The notes under the pieces were generated by a model. It had not been told where the DNA came from. It made no database searches and worked only from the letters and a program-made list of their open reading frames with translations. The translations under genes were made by a program, and so were the position numbers. Source: LGRD01 sp031415135 (GTDB lineage Bacteria; Pseudomonadota; Gammaproteobacteria; Burkholderiales; Burkholderiaceae_C). Taken from it: 11,734 nucleotides of DNA. Below are positions 1-7,412 of the stretch, in pieces. The DNA lies in NCBI GenBank assembly GCA_031415135.1, contig JANORB010000163.1:1-11734 (forward strand), read 5' to 3'. Positions within the stretch are counted from its first letter, which is position 1, and every line of letters starts with the position of its first letter.

Positions 1-29
1 CTGCGCCGGGCACGATGGTGTTTTGCGAG

Positions 30-62
30 CCCTCACCCCCACCCTCTCCCAGAGGGCGAGGG
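30..62. repeat. REP-like C-rich/G-rich hairpin element
   Basis: The stretch begins with two C-rich tracts (CCCTCACCCCC, then CCCTCTCCC) and closes with GGGCGAGGG. CCCTCTCCC (42-50) pairs with GGGCGAGGG (54-62) around the loop AGA with a single mismatch. Elements of this CCCTCACCCC...GAGGG form are scattered between genes in many proteobacterial chromosomes. It lies just beyond the 3' end of the PIN toxin gene, so it could also act as an RNA 3'-end stabiliser or weak terminator for that operon, but there is no T-run. Confidence 0.5.
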
Positions 63-80
63 AGTCAATTCAAAAAACTC

Positions 81-467
81 TCAGCCTCTGAGGGCCGGCA
101 CAACGAGCTCGCTGTAGCGCGCCAGCACGGCGTCGGCCGTCAACAGCTTGAGCGGCTCGGCGATGGCCTGCGCGACCAGCAGGCGATCGAACGGGTCGTT
201 GTGGTGCATTGCCAACCTGGCCACCGCGGCGGCGTGCGACGCCCGTACCGGCAACTCGATGAAGCCGCTCAGCTCGATGGCGGCGACAAGTTCGTCCGGA
301 TCGGCTTCGATCTTGCCAAGACGCGCCTTGATGGCCACTTCCCACAGGGATGCCGCCGACACGTAGACCTCGTCGGCCGACTCGATAAGCCGGCGAGTCG
401 CGGCCTTGAGCAACGGGCTGCCAGCAACCGCCCACAGGAAGATGTGCGTGTCAAGCAAGAGCCGCAT
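81..467 (-). CDS. PIN-domain toxin ribonuclease (VapC-like)
   Basis: A 128-residue PIN-domain protein, the usual length for a VapC-type toxin. PIN toxins are Mg-dependent endoribonucleases that cut tRNA or other RNA in the cytoplasm when their antitoxin is lost. The acidic active-site set is visible: D6 in LLLDTHIFLWA, E43 in SLWEVAIKARLGKI, D91 and D94 in NDPFDRLLVAQA, and D112 in LLTADAVLARY. The start is the ATG whose A is shared with the TGA stop of the upstream antitoxin (TGATG), so translation is probably coupled. The DTHIFLWA and NDPFDRLLVAQA wording is typical of the PIN subgroup paired with Phd-type antitoxins. All catalytic residues are present and the gene looks intact. The specific RNA target cannot be read from sequence. 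Confidence 0.9.
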   Translation of the reverse strand: MRLLLDTHIFLWAVAGSPLLKAATRRLIESADEVYVSAASLWEVAIKARLGKIEADPDELVAAIELSGFIELPVRASHAAAVARLAMHHNDPFDRLLVAQAIAEPLKLLTADAVLARYSELVVPALRG

Positions 468-703
468 CAGCGGCCTTCGAAGCCGGCCAGCACCTCGTCG
501 GGCAACGGCGCGTTGAAGTCCGGCGATAGGCTCACCCGGCCCTTGAGAACGCCGAACTTGATGCGGCGCCGGGTGCCCGCCAACTGCGTGATGCGCACGA
601 GCGGCTTGCCGTTGCGGCTGACCACCACGTCTTCCCCGGCCGCGGCTTTGTCGACCAGTTGGGAGAGGCGGGTCTTGGCTTCGTAGATGTTGACGGCGTC
701 CAT
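467..703 (-). CDS. Phd/YefM-family antitoxin of the PIN toxin
   Basis: A 78-residue protein starting MDAVNIYEAKTRLSQLVDKA and continuing with GEDVVVSRNGKPLVRI, the hallmark of the Phd/YefM antitoxin fold. The N-terminal half should dimerise and bind DNA; the C-terminal tail (about 50-78, with LSPDFNAPLPDEVLAGFEG) should wrap the PIN toxin. That tail is a recognised form in Phd-PIN pairs. The stop overlaps the toxin start by one base, making a two-gene operon with the antitoxin first. I chose the ATG at 703, 8 bases after a weak GTGGAA ribosome site; an in-frame ATG at 718 would add MWNPP. An inverted repeat at 731-743 just upstream is a candidate autoregulatory operator. Confidence 0.88.
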   Translation of the reverse strand: MDAVNIYEAKTRLSQLVDKAAAGEDVVVSRNGKPLVRITQLAGTRRRIKFGVLKGRVSLSPDFNAPLPDEVLAGFEGR

Positions 704-730
704 GGGCGGGTTCCACATGCAGGGTGAAAG

Positions 731-743
731 TAGACCAAGTCTA
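731..743. promoter_or_regulatory. candidate antitoxin operator (TAGAC-CAA-GTCTA)
   Basis: A perfect 5-bp inverted repeat, TAGAC and GTCTA around CAA, lies 28 bases upstream of the antitoxin ATG, and a second GTCT follows at 744-747. Phd/YefM antitoxins repress their own operons at short palindromes in this position. The assignment rests on position and symmetry only. The 80-base gap here also separates the operon from ettA, which is on the same strand. Confidence 0.35.
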
Positions 744-783
744 GTCTGGCTTGAACTGCCCCGCAAGCCGACCACGGACCCCG

Positions 784-2448
<1,665 letters not shown>

Positions 2449-2450
2449 GG

Positions 2451-2528
2451 TTACAGGGCCCTCCGTGAGTGCAACGAAAGGAGGACGCCGAAGGCGTGCA
2501 GGTGTTTCGGTAAGACGTACTGAGCCAT
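2451..2528 (-). CDS. 25-codon upstream ORF before ettA, mimicking its N-terminus
   Basis: An ATG at 2528 opens a 25-residue frame, MAQYVLPKHLHAFGVLLSLH and then SRRAL, ending at TAA (2453-2451). Only two bases separate that stop from the ettA ATG. Its first six codons give MAQYVL against MAQYVF in ettA, and both starts sit in a CCATGG context, so the two starts look duplicated. The ettA ribosome site (GGAGG) lies inside its codons, an arrangement that would couple ettA translation to the leader. The frame also contains a small hairpin, ACGCC-TTC-GGCGT. There is no clear Shine-Dalgarno site for the leader itself, so it may be a relic of a partial duplication rather than a translated peptide. 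Confidence 0.4.
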   Translation of the reverse strand: MAQYVLPKHLHAFGVLLSLHSRRAL

Positions 2529-2603
2529 GGTGTCGGTGTCTGCGGAAGTGGTGAACACGGCACGCCACGCATCGAGGCGCGACGGAGAGGCGTGATTGTC
2601 ACC

Positions 2604-2627
2604 GGTTCGAGGCGGAAGCGTCGAACC
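2604..2627. repeat. hairpin after the sigma-54 activator gene
   Basis: GGTTCGA (2604-2610) and TCGAACC (2621-2627) form a 7-bp stem around a 10-base loop, with ACCGG and CCGGT further out (2601-2605 and 2630-2634). It begins right at the stop codon of the leftward activator gene (2634) and precedes the ettA leader. It may end or stabilise the activator transcript. There is no T-run on the minus strand after it, so an intrinsic terminator is not proven. Confidence 0.35.
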
Positions 2628-2633
2628 TGCCGG

Positions 2634-3641
2634 TCAAGACTCTGTGAGCGCCGAGCCGATTGTCGCGAGCCGCTTTGCCATCCGGCTGAATGCCGCCCGT
2701 TCGATGCCGCACAGCCGGGCCGCAGCGCTGATGTTGCCGCTGGTTTGCGCCAGTGCTCGTTCGACGAACCGGCGCTCTACGTCAACGATGGCGAGCATCT
2801 TCTGCTGGCGCAGGCCCAATCGGTCCAGCGTGGAGTTCGCGCCCCCCAGCCGGCCCAGCGATGGCGACGCCTTGCGGATATCGTCTGCCTCGATGTTCGA
2901 TCCCGCGCGCAGCAAGTGCGCCCGCAGCAGCACGTGCTCCAGCTCGCGCACGTTGCCCGGCCAGGAGTGCCGAGCCAACAGCTCCAGCGCTTCTGCGCAA
3001 AGACACTTGCGATCGCCGCCCGCCGTCAGCGCCGCCTTCTCCAGAAAGTGCGGGACCAGCATGGCCAGGTCCGAGATTCGGTCTCTCAACGGTGGCAGGT
3101 CGATTGACAGCACGTCGAGCCGAAACAGCAGGTCCTCGCGAAATTCACCCCGCTTGACGAGGTCGCGCAGCCTCACATTGGAGGCCGCCACGACTCGCAC
3201 GTCGGCATGGCGTGTCTGCTCCTCCCCGACCGAGCGGAACGACGCATCCTGCATAAAGCGCAGCAGGCTGACTTGCCCGCGGTGCGGCAGCGCCTCGACC
3301 TCGTCCAGAAACAGCGTCCCGCCCGCCGCCTGGCGAATGAGCCCGCAACGCGCGTGCGACGCGTCGGTGAACGCCCCGCGTGCGTGACCGAACAACTCAC
3401 TTTCGATGAGCGCCTCGGGCAGCGCGCCGCAATTGACGGGAATGAACGCACCCGCCCGGCGCTCGCTGAGGTAGTGGATGGCATGCGCGGCAAGCTCCTT
3501 GCCCGTCCCCGTCTCGCCGACGATCAGCACCGGCGCCCGCAGCGGCGCAAACCGGCAGATCAACGCCATCGCCTCTTTGAGGGCCGGCGACCCGCCGACA
3601 AAGTTGCGGGCCAACTGAGAATCGACGCCGGTGTCTGCCAT
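2634..3641 (-). CDS. sigma-54-dependent transcriptional activator, AAA+ and Fis-type HTH, no sensor domain
   Basis: A 335-residue bacterial enhancer-binding protein. It would bind upstream sites as an oligomer and use ATP to open promoters held by RNA polymerase with sigma-54. Seen: Walker A GETGTGKE (42-49), loop 1 GAFTDA (89-94), Walker B FLDE (111-114), sensor I N155, arginine-finger region FREDLLFRL (167-175), sensor II WPGNVREL (227-234), and a C-terminal Fis-type HTH (SGNISAAARLCGIERAAFSR, 301-320). The AAA+ domain begins within the first 15 residues, so there is no receiver, GAF or PAS domain. This is the PspF-like layout, in which activity is usually set by a partner protein or by expression level. 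The loop reads GAFTDA rather than GAFTGA, a variant I believe occurs in other family members. The ATG at 3641 follows GGGAAGG at good spacing. The gene is divergent from the large regulator at 3892. The likely target is the promoter at 6981, which is inference. Confidence 0.93.
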   Translation of the reverse strand: MADTGVDSQLARNFVGGSPALKEAMALICRFAPLRAPVLIVGETGTGKELAAHAIHYLSERRAGAFIPVNCGALPEALIESELFGHARGAFTDASHARCGLIRQAAGGTLFLDEVEALPHRGQVSLLRFMQDASFRSVGEEQTRHADVRVVAASNVRLRDLVKRGEFREDLLFRLDVLSIDLPPLRDRISDLAMLVPHFLEKAALTAGGDRKCLCAEALELLARHSWPGNVRELEHVLLRAHLLRAGSNIEADDIRKASPSLGRLGGANSTLDRLGLRQQKMLAIVDVERRFVERALAQTSGNISAAARLCGIERAAFSRMAKRLATIGSALTES

Positions 3642-3891
3642 GTCAATGGCCTTCCCGTTGTTCTTGTTCGATGGGTGCTCCGGAAGAAGCACCAAGCTGA
3701 TTCCAGTTGGGCCTGCTGTCCGTGAGCGATCAGCGCACACCTTGCTGCTTGCAGGCTTGCCCCGACCTCCCAATCATGTAACCATCGGTACACGCCGTCA
3801 CGAACGAGTGGCGAAAGTTCCCCGAAAGAAGTGCGATAGGCGCAGGCGTGAGTGGCCCGCGTCCCAAAGAGCAGCGCCGAGAGGGAATCCG
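3642..3891. promoter_or_regulatory. divergent promoter region between the two regulator genes
   Basis: These 250 bases hold the 5' ends of both regulator genes, with a GGGAAGG ribosome site for the leftward gene and GAGGG for the rightward one. I see no convincing -35/-10 pair, no -24/-12 promoter, and no copy of the CCTGTG-N10-CACAGG sites found at 6835 and 6899. Shared control of the two genes from here is likely from geometry only. Confidence 0.4.
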
Positions 3892-6822
3892 ATGAACGAC
3901 AGCCTGCGGCAGCAGCGTGATGTGATTGCGTTGGGCAGCTTCACGATCGACCTGCAGCGTGGAGATCTCTTCGATTCGCGTGGCCAGCGCGTGTTGTTAC
4001 GCCGGCAGGCGCTGGACGTGCTGCTCGAACTCGCGCGGCACGAAGGGAATGTGCTCACCCGCAAGGCCCTCGCAGAGGCCGTCTGGAAGGGCGTGCGGGT
4101 CACCGACGACAGCCTTGTGCAGTGCGTCGTCGAGATTCGGCGTGCGCTTGGCCGCGAGGCTGCGGCGAAAGTCAAAACGGTGCCTCGGCGTGGTTATGCG
4201 CTGGAGTCGGGTGCAGGGCAGCCAGCAGTGCCGCCTGCGCTGGCCGCGCACAGCGGTCTGGTGGCTTCGCTGGCATCCACCTACTTTCCGGGGTTGCCCT
4301 TTGTCGGTCGGGGCGCTGAGCTGGACGCGCTCGTCACCCGGTCCGGCCGGCCCGGTGCCCCTGGTTGCCTGGTGCTGATCTTGGGTGAGCCGGGTATCGG
4401 CAAGAGCCGCCTGGTCGAAGAGGCCGCGTGCGCGGCGTCAACCGAGGGCGCAGCGGCGCTGTTGTTGAAGTGTCACGAAATCGAGTCCGGCATCGCGTAC
4501 GGGGCACTGAGCCAGCTCATCGATCGGCTCGTGGCTCTGGCAAACGACGACGAGCTGCAAACACTGGACAACATCTCGCGCGCTGAACTGGCCGCGCTGG
4601 TGCCCTGGTGCGCCGCCCGGCTGGAGCCGCTGGCGCAACTCTCGGAGACCGATGCCGGCCTGCGGCAAGCGCACCTGCGCGCGGCACTCGTCGCCCTGTG
4701 CGGGGCCGCCGGCGCCCGGCAACGCCTGATCCTGTGCATCGACGATGCGCATTGGCTCGACGAGGCCAGCGCCGTGACCCTGTTTGCAGTGGCCGAGGCC
4801 GCGTCGCGGAACCACTACGCTGTCTGGGCAACGTTGCGCCGCGACGAGATCGCGCGCAGTCCGAACGCCGAGAGACTGGTGCACGCGCTGCAGGCGCTTC
4901 AACACACCAGCCGCCTGGAGTTGGGGCGCCTGAAGCCCGAGGAGGTGGAGAGCATCGTCGCGCAAGTCCATGCCCACCAGGCAATCGACGCCAGGCAGGT
5001 GGACTGGCTCGTACGGGAGAGCGCCGGCAATCCGTTCTATCTGCGCGAGCTGATGCAGGCGAATCTGGGCGCGGGCGACGAGCCGATGCTCGCGCAAGAC
5101 GGAGTGGGCGTGGTGGGCGGGGTCCGCATCCTGCCGCCGGGCATCCTCGACGCGGTGCTGCGCCGCGCGCGGCATCTCTCCCACGATGCGCTGCGGCTGC
5201 TCGAAGCCGCAGCGGTGCTCGAACAGAGCGCCGTCTTCGACGTGCTTTGCCGCGTTGCAAGGCAGGAACGCCACATTGCGCTTGAAGCGCTCGAAGCCCT
5301 CATGTCGGCCGGCTGGCTCGTCGAAGACCGCGAGCAGGGCCGCTACCTGTTTGCACACGACAAGCTGCGCGAGGCCATCGGCGCCTCTCTTTCAGCGGCG
5401 ATGGGCAGCACCTTGCATGGCCGCGCGGCACATGCCCTGCTGGACCAGGCCGCGCAGCGCAAGGCCGCACCGGAGCACGCCGTGGTGGCCGCCCACGCGC
5501 AGCATGCGGGCCAGGATGCGCTCGCCCGAGAACAGTTCGCGCTGGCGGGCGATGCCGCGCGCGGCATGTTCGAGTTGCGCCGCGCCGAAACGCTGTACAC
5601 CCGGGCCTTGAGCTTTGAATCCGGCCCGCCTGACGGCGGCGCGGCGGGTGCGCAGATGGCGTTGCTCGAAAAGCGCGGAGCCGTGCGCAGCATGCTGGGC
5701 GCCGCCGCCGAGGCAGAGGCCGACCTGCGCAGCGCCATCGCACTGGCCCAGAGCCACCAGGCTGGCCCGGCCGCGGCGGGCAGCGGCGACGCCGCGTACG
5801 CTACGTCGCTGCGCCTGCACATCGAACTGGGCGTGTTGCTTCAACGGCACCACCGTCTGGAAGATGCGCTCGGCGTGCTGGGCCGCGCCCTCGAACTCGC
5901 CTGCGCTGCGAAGGCCGAGGACGCGATCGCAGCGGCGCATTGCTGGCTGGGCGACGTCGAATGGATGCGCGAGCGCAACCGCGCTGCACGAACCCACTTT
6001 GAAGCCGTGATGGGGGTTGGCGACCCTGCCAGCTTTGCCATCGCGGCAGCGCAGACCAAGGCGCTGTTCGGCCTGGCGCAATGCGCCGGTATGAATGCCC
6101 GTCCGGCACGCGCCGACACGCTGCTGGATCAAGCCTTTGCGCGCGCCCAGACGACGGCGCAGTTGTTCTTCGAATGCGCCTGGAACGTCTTGAAAGGCTG
6201 GATACGAGTGGGCGGGCACGGCATGGGCGAGCCCGAGGCCGCGCGCCAGCACTTCGAGCGCTGCCTCACTTTGTCGCGCCAGACAGACCTGTTCTGGTAC
6301 GCCGTGCCCTGCAACATCGGCATCGGCGTCGTGCATGCGACCTTGCGCCGGTTCGACACCGCGATCGAGCACTTCGAGGCCGTGCTGCGCCTGCCTGTCG
6401 ATGCCCACAACGACCGCTGGCGTCCGTCTGCAGGCGTCTGGCTCGCGTCGTGTCATCTGGACCGGGGCGATGCTGCCGCCGCGCTCGACGCTGCGCGACA
6501 GGCGCAACGTGCGCTGAAGGACGCCGGGCCGTTCATGTTCGCCGCCAAGCTGCCTGCGCTCATCACGACGGCCATGGTGCGCCTGGGCCGCGGCCACGAA
6601 TGTGACGACCCGCAGCCTCTGATCGAACAAGCGCGCCGCAACGAGATCGGCTACGTCGTGATTGTGGCGCTGGAGGCTCGGGCCGAATGGCTGTACGCAC
6701 GCGGAGACAAGTCGCAGTTGCTTCTGTGTGCCGATGAACTGCTGCGCGAAGCCGACGATCGCGGGTTGCCGCAGGCGCGTGCCGCCGCGGCGCACTGGCG
6801 CGCCCGAGCGCTGGCTGTGTAG
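3892..6822 (+). CDS. OmpR-type winged-helix / STAND-like NTPase / TPR regulator
   Basis: A 976-residue multidomain regulator. Residues about 12-105 form an OmpR/CadC-type winged helix, with recognition-helix region TDDSLVQCVVEIRRALG (71-87) and wing KVKTVPRRGYAL (93-104). A linker leads to FVGRGAELDAL (137-147), Walker A GEPGIGKS (165-172) and Walker B LILCIDDAHWLDE (279-291), then AGNPFYLREL near 376-385, which is typical of MalT/LAL-type NTPases. From about 590 to the end, Ala-rich paired helices look like TPR repeats. Proteins of this layout sense a ligand or partner through the repeats, switch on nucleotide binding, and activate transcription. No kinase or membrane segment is seen. The ATG at 3892 has AGGGA 6-7 bases upstream; an open frame reaching back to 3631 is not supported. 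It may partner the divergent sigma-54 activator, which lacks a sensor of its own. Confidence 0.9.
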   Translation: MNDSLRQQRDVIALGSFTIDLQRGDLFDSRGQRVLLRRQALDVLLELARHEGNVLTRKALAEAVWKGVRVTDDSLVQCVVEIRRALGREAAAKVKTVPRRGYALESGAGQPAVPPALAAHSGLVASLASTYFPGLPFVGRGAELDALVTRSGRPGAPGCLVLILGEPGIGKSRLVEEAACAASTEGAAALLLKCHEIESGIAYGALSQLIDRLVALANDDELQTLDNISRAELAALVPWCAARLEPLAQLSETDAGLRQAHLRAALVALCGAAGARQRLILCIDDAHWLDEASAVTLFAVAEAASRNHYAVWATLRRDEIARSPNAERLVHALQALQHTSRLELGRLKPEEVESIVAQVHAHQAIDARQVDWLVRESAGNPFYLRELMQANLGAGDEPMLAQDGVGVVGGVRILPPGILDAVLRRARHLSHDALRLLEAAAVLEQSAVFDVLCRVARQERHIALEALEALMSAGWLVEDREQGRYLFAHDKLREAIGASLSAAMGSTLHGRAAHALLDQAAQRKAAPEHAVVAAHAQHAGQDALAREQFALAGDAARGMFELRRAETLYTRALSFESGPPDGGAAGAQMALLEKRGAVRSMLGAAAEAEADLRSAIALAQSHQAGPAAAGSGDAAYATSLRLHIELGVLLQRHHRLEDALGVLGRALELACAAKAEDAIAAAHCWLGDVEWMRERNRAARTHFEAVMGVGDPASFAIAAAQTKALFGLAQCAGMNARPARADTLLDQAFARAQTTAQLFFECAWNVLKGWIRVGGHGMGEPEAARQHFERCLTLSRQTDLFWYAVPCNIGIGVVHATLRRFDTAIEHFEAVLRLPVDAHNDRWRPSAGVWLASCHLDRGDAAAALDAARQAQRALKDAGPFMFAAKLPALITTAMVRLGRGHECDDPQPLIEQARRNEIGYVVIVALEARAEWLYARGDKSQLLLCADELLREADDRGLPQARAAAAHWRARALAV

Positions 6823-6833
6823 ATCGGCACACG

Positions 6834-6857
6834 GCCTGTGTGCAATTGCACACAGGC
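6834..6857. promoter_or_regulatory. 24-bp perfect palindrome, candidate activator site 1 (CCTGTG-N10-CACAGG)
   Basis: GCCTGTGTGCAA (6834-6845) is followed directly by its exact complement TTGCACACAGGC (6846-6857). It starts 11 bases after the stop of the large regulator gene. The core CCTGTG-N10-CACAGG recurs at 6899-6920. The centre is about 162 bases upstream of the start site predicted for the sigma-54 promoter at 6981-6997, a normal enhancer distance. A 10-bp stem with an AATT loop could also form in RNA, but no T-run follows. Confidence 0.65.
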
Positions 6858-6898
6858 AGGTTTCACGCCGTAGAGCCGCGGCTGCGCCCCTCGCATTC

Positions 6899-6920
6899 CC
6901 TGTGTCGATCGCCGCACAGG
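6899..6920. promoter_or_regulatory. candidate activator site 2 (CCTGTG-N10-CACAGG)
   Basis: CCTGTG (6899-6904), ten bases, then CACAGG (6915-6920). The outer half-sites and the N10 spacer length match site 1, while the inner ten bases differ, which argues for a protein-binding site rather than a copied sequence. The two sites are 64 bp apart, about six helical turns, so both would face the same side of the DNA. The centre is about 98 bases upstream of the predicted start site. Confidence 0.62.
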
Positions 6921-6980
6921 CGGCATCGACGGTGCTGCGCGTCTACCAATGAAATCAATGCCTTAGCGCAGGTTGCGCGG

Positions 6981-6997
6981 TTGGCACGGTTTACGCA
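6981..6997 (+). promoter_or_regulatory. sigma-54 (-24/-12) promoter
   Basis: TTGGCACG (6981-6988) matches the -24 consensus YTGGCACG completely. Four bases later comes ACGCA, which keeps the invariant GC and following A of the TTGCA -12 element but not its two Ts. The GG (6983-6984) to GC (6995-6996) spacing is exactly ten bases, as required. Transcription would begin near 7008, 28 bases before the GTG at 7036. Two activator-like sites sit upstream, and a sigma-54 activator gene is 3.3 kb away. Confidence 0.6.
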
Positions 6998-7035
6998 TTG
7001 CAAATGCAAACGCGTCTGCTCAAGGCTGCAAGCAA

Positions 7036-7275
7036 GTGCAAAGAGATCGTGCCCTCAGCGACCAATTGGCTGCGACGATCTTGCGCTACCTGGCGTCGTG
7101 CCCCAACGCGTGCGACACCGCCGAAGGAGTTTGCCAGTGGTGGATACCTCAACAACGCTACGTCGAATCGACGCACGACGTGATCGAGGCGCTGAAAACC
7201 TTGGTCGAGCGCGGACAAATCGAGGCGCACAGGACCGACGACGGGCATCTTTTATATCGAACGTTGCGTTCGTGA
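7036..7275 (+). CDS. small winged-helix-like protein, unknown function
   Basis: A 79-residue protein if the GTG at 7036 is the start. The body (LSDQLAATILRYLASCPNAC, then DTAEGVCQWWI, STHDVIEALKTLVERGQIEA and HRTDDGHLLYRT) has the helix-helix-helix-hairpin pattern of a compact winged helix, ending in a short beta wing. I recall the DT.EG...WW signature from small uncharacterised proteins but cannot name the family. It may bind DNA or serve as an adaptor. An in-frame TTG at 6973 would give 100 residues, but that start lies upstream of the predicted transcription start and codes for unlikely sequence. The GTG has only a distant AAGG, so the start is uncertain. It is the first gene of the proposed sigma-54 group; a 137-base gap follows in which I see no strong promoter. 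Confidence 0.65.
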   Translation: MQRDRALSDQLAATILRYLASCPNACDTAEGVCQWWIPQQRYVESTHDVIEALKTLVERGQIEAHRTDDGHLLYRTLRS

Positions 7276-7412
7276 TAGGCAAAAGGAAAAGCGAACGATG
7301 CGCCTAAACGCTGCTTCGGAGTCGAGTGTTGCAGACGCGTATTCGAGAACTGAGCGACTGGCTCGGTGGTACGTGTTAGAGAGAAACACACATTTCAAAC
7401 TTGGAGGAATTT

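Noticed and set aside
89..94. Reading the GAFTDA loop (protein residues 89-94 of the sigma-54 activator, not bases) as proof of an inactive activator
   Set aside because: The other catalytic and sigma-54-contact motifs are intact, and I believe GAFTDA occurs in functional family members; the change alone does not show loss of activity.
3631..3891. An 87-codon N-terminal extension of the large regulator from GTG 3631
   Set aside because: It overlaps the start of the divergent activator gene, is not conserved-looking, and the ATG at 3892 has a strong ribosome site directly before the winged-helix domain.
5392..6795. A 467-codon minus-strand frame opposite the TPR part of the large regulator
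   Set aside because: Antisense shadow of a well-supported gene in high-GC DNA; no ribosome site or recognisable motif.
6834..6857. The 24-bp palindrome as an intrinsic terminator of the large regulator gene
   Set aside because: No T-run follows, and a second site with the same half-sites and spacer occurs at 6899-6920, which favours protein binding. A minor termination role is not excluded.
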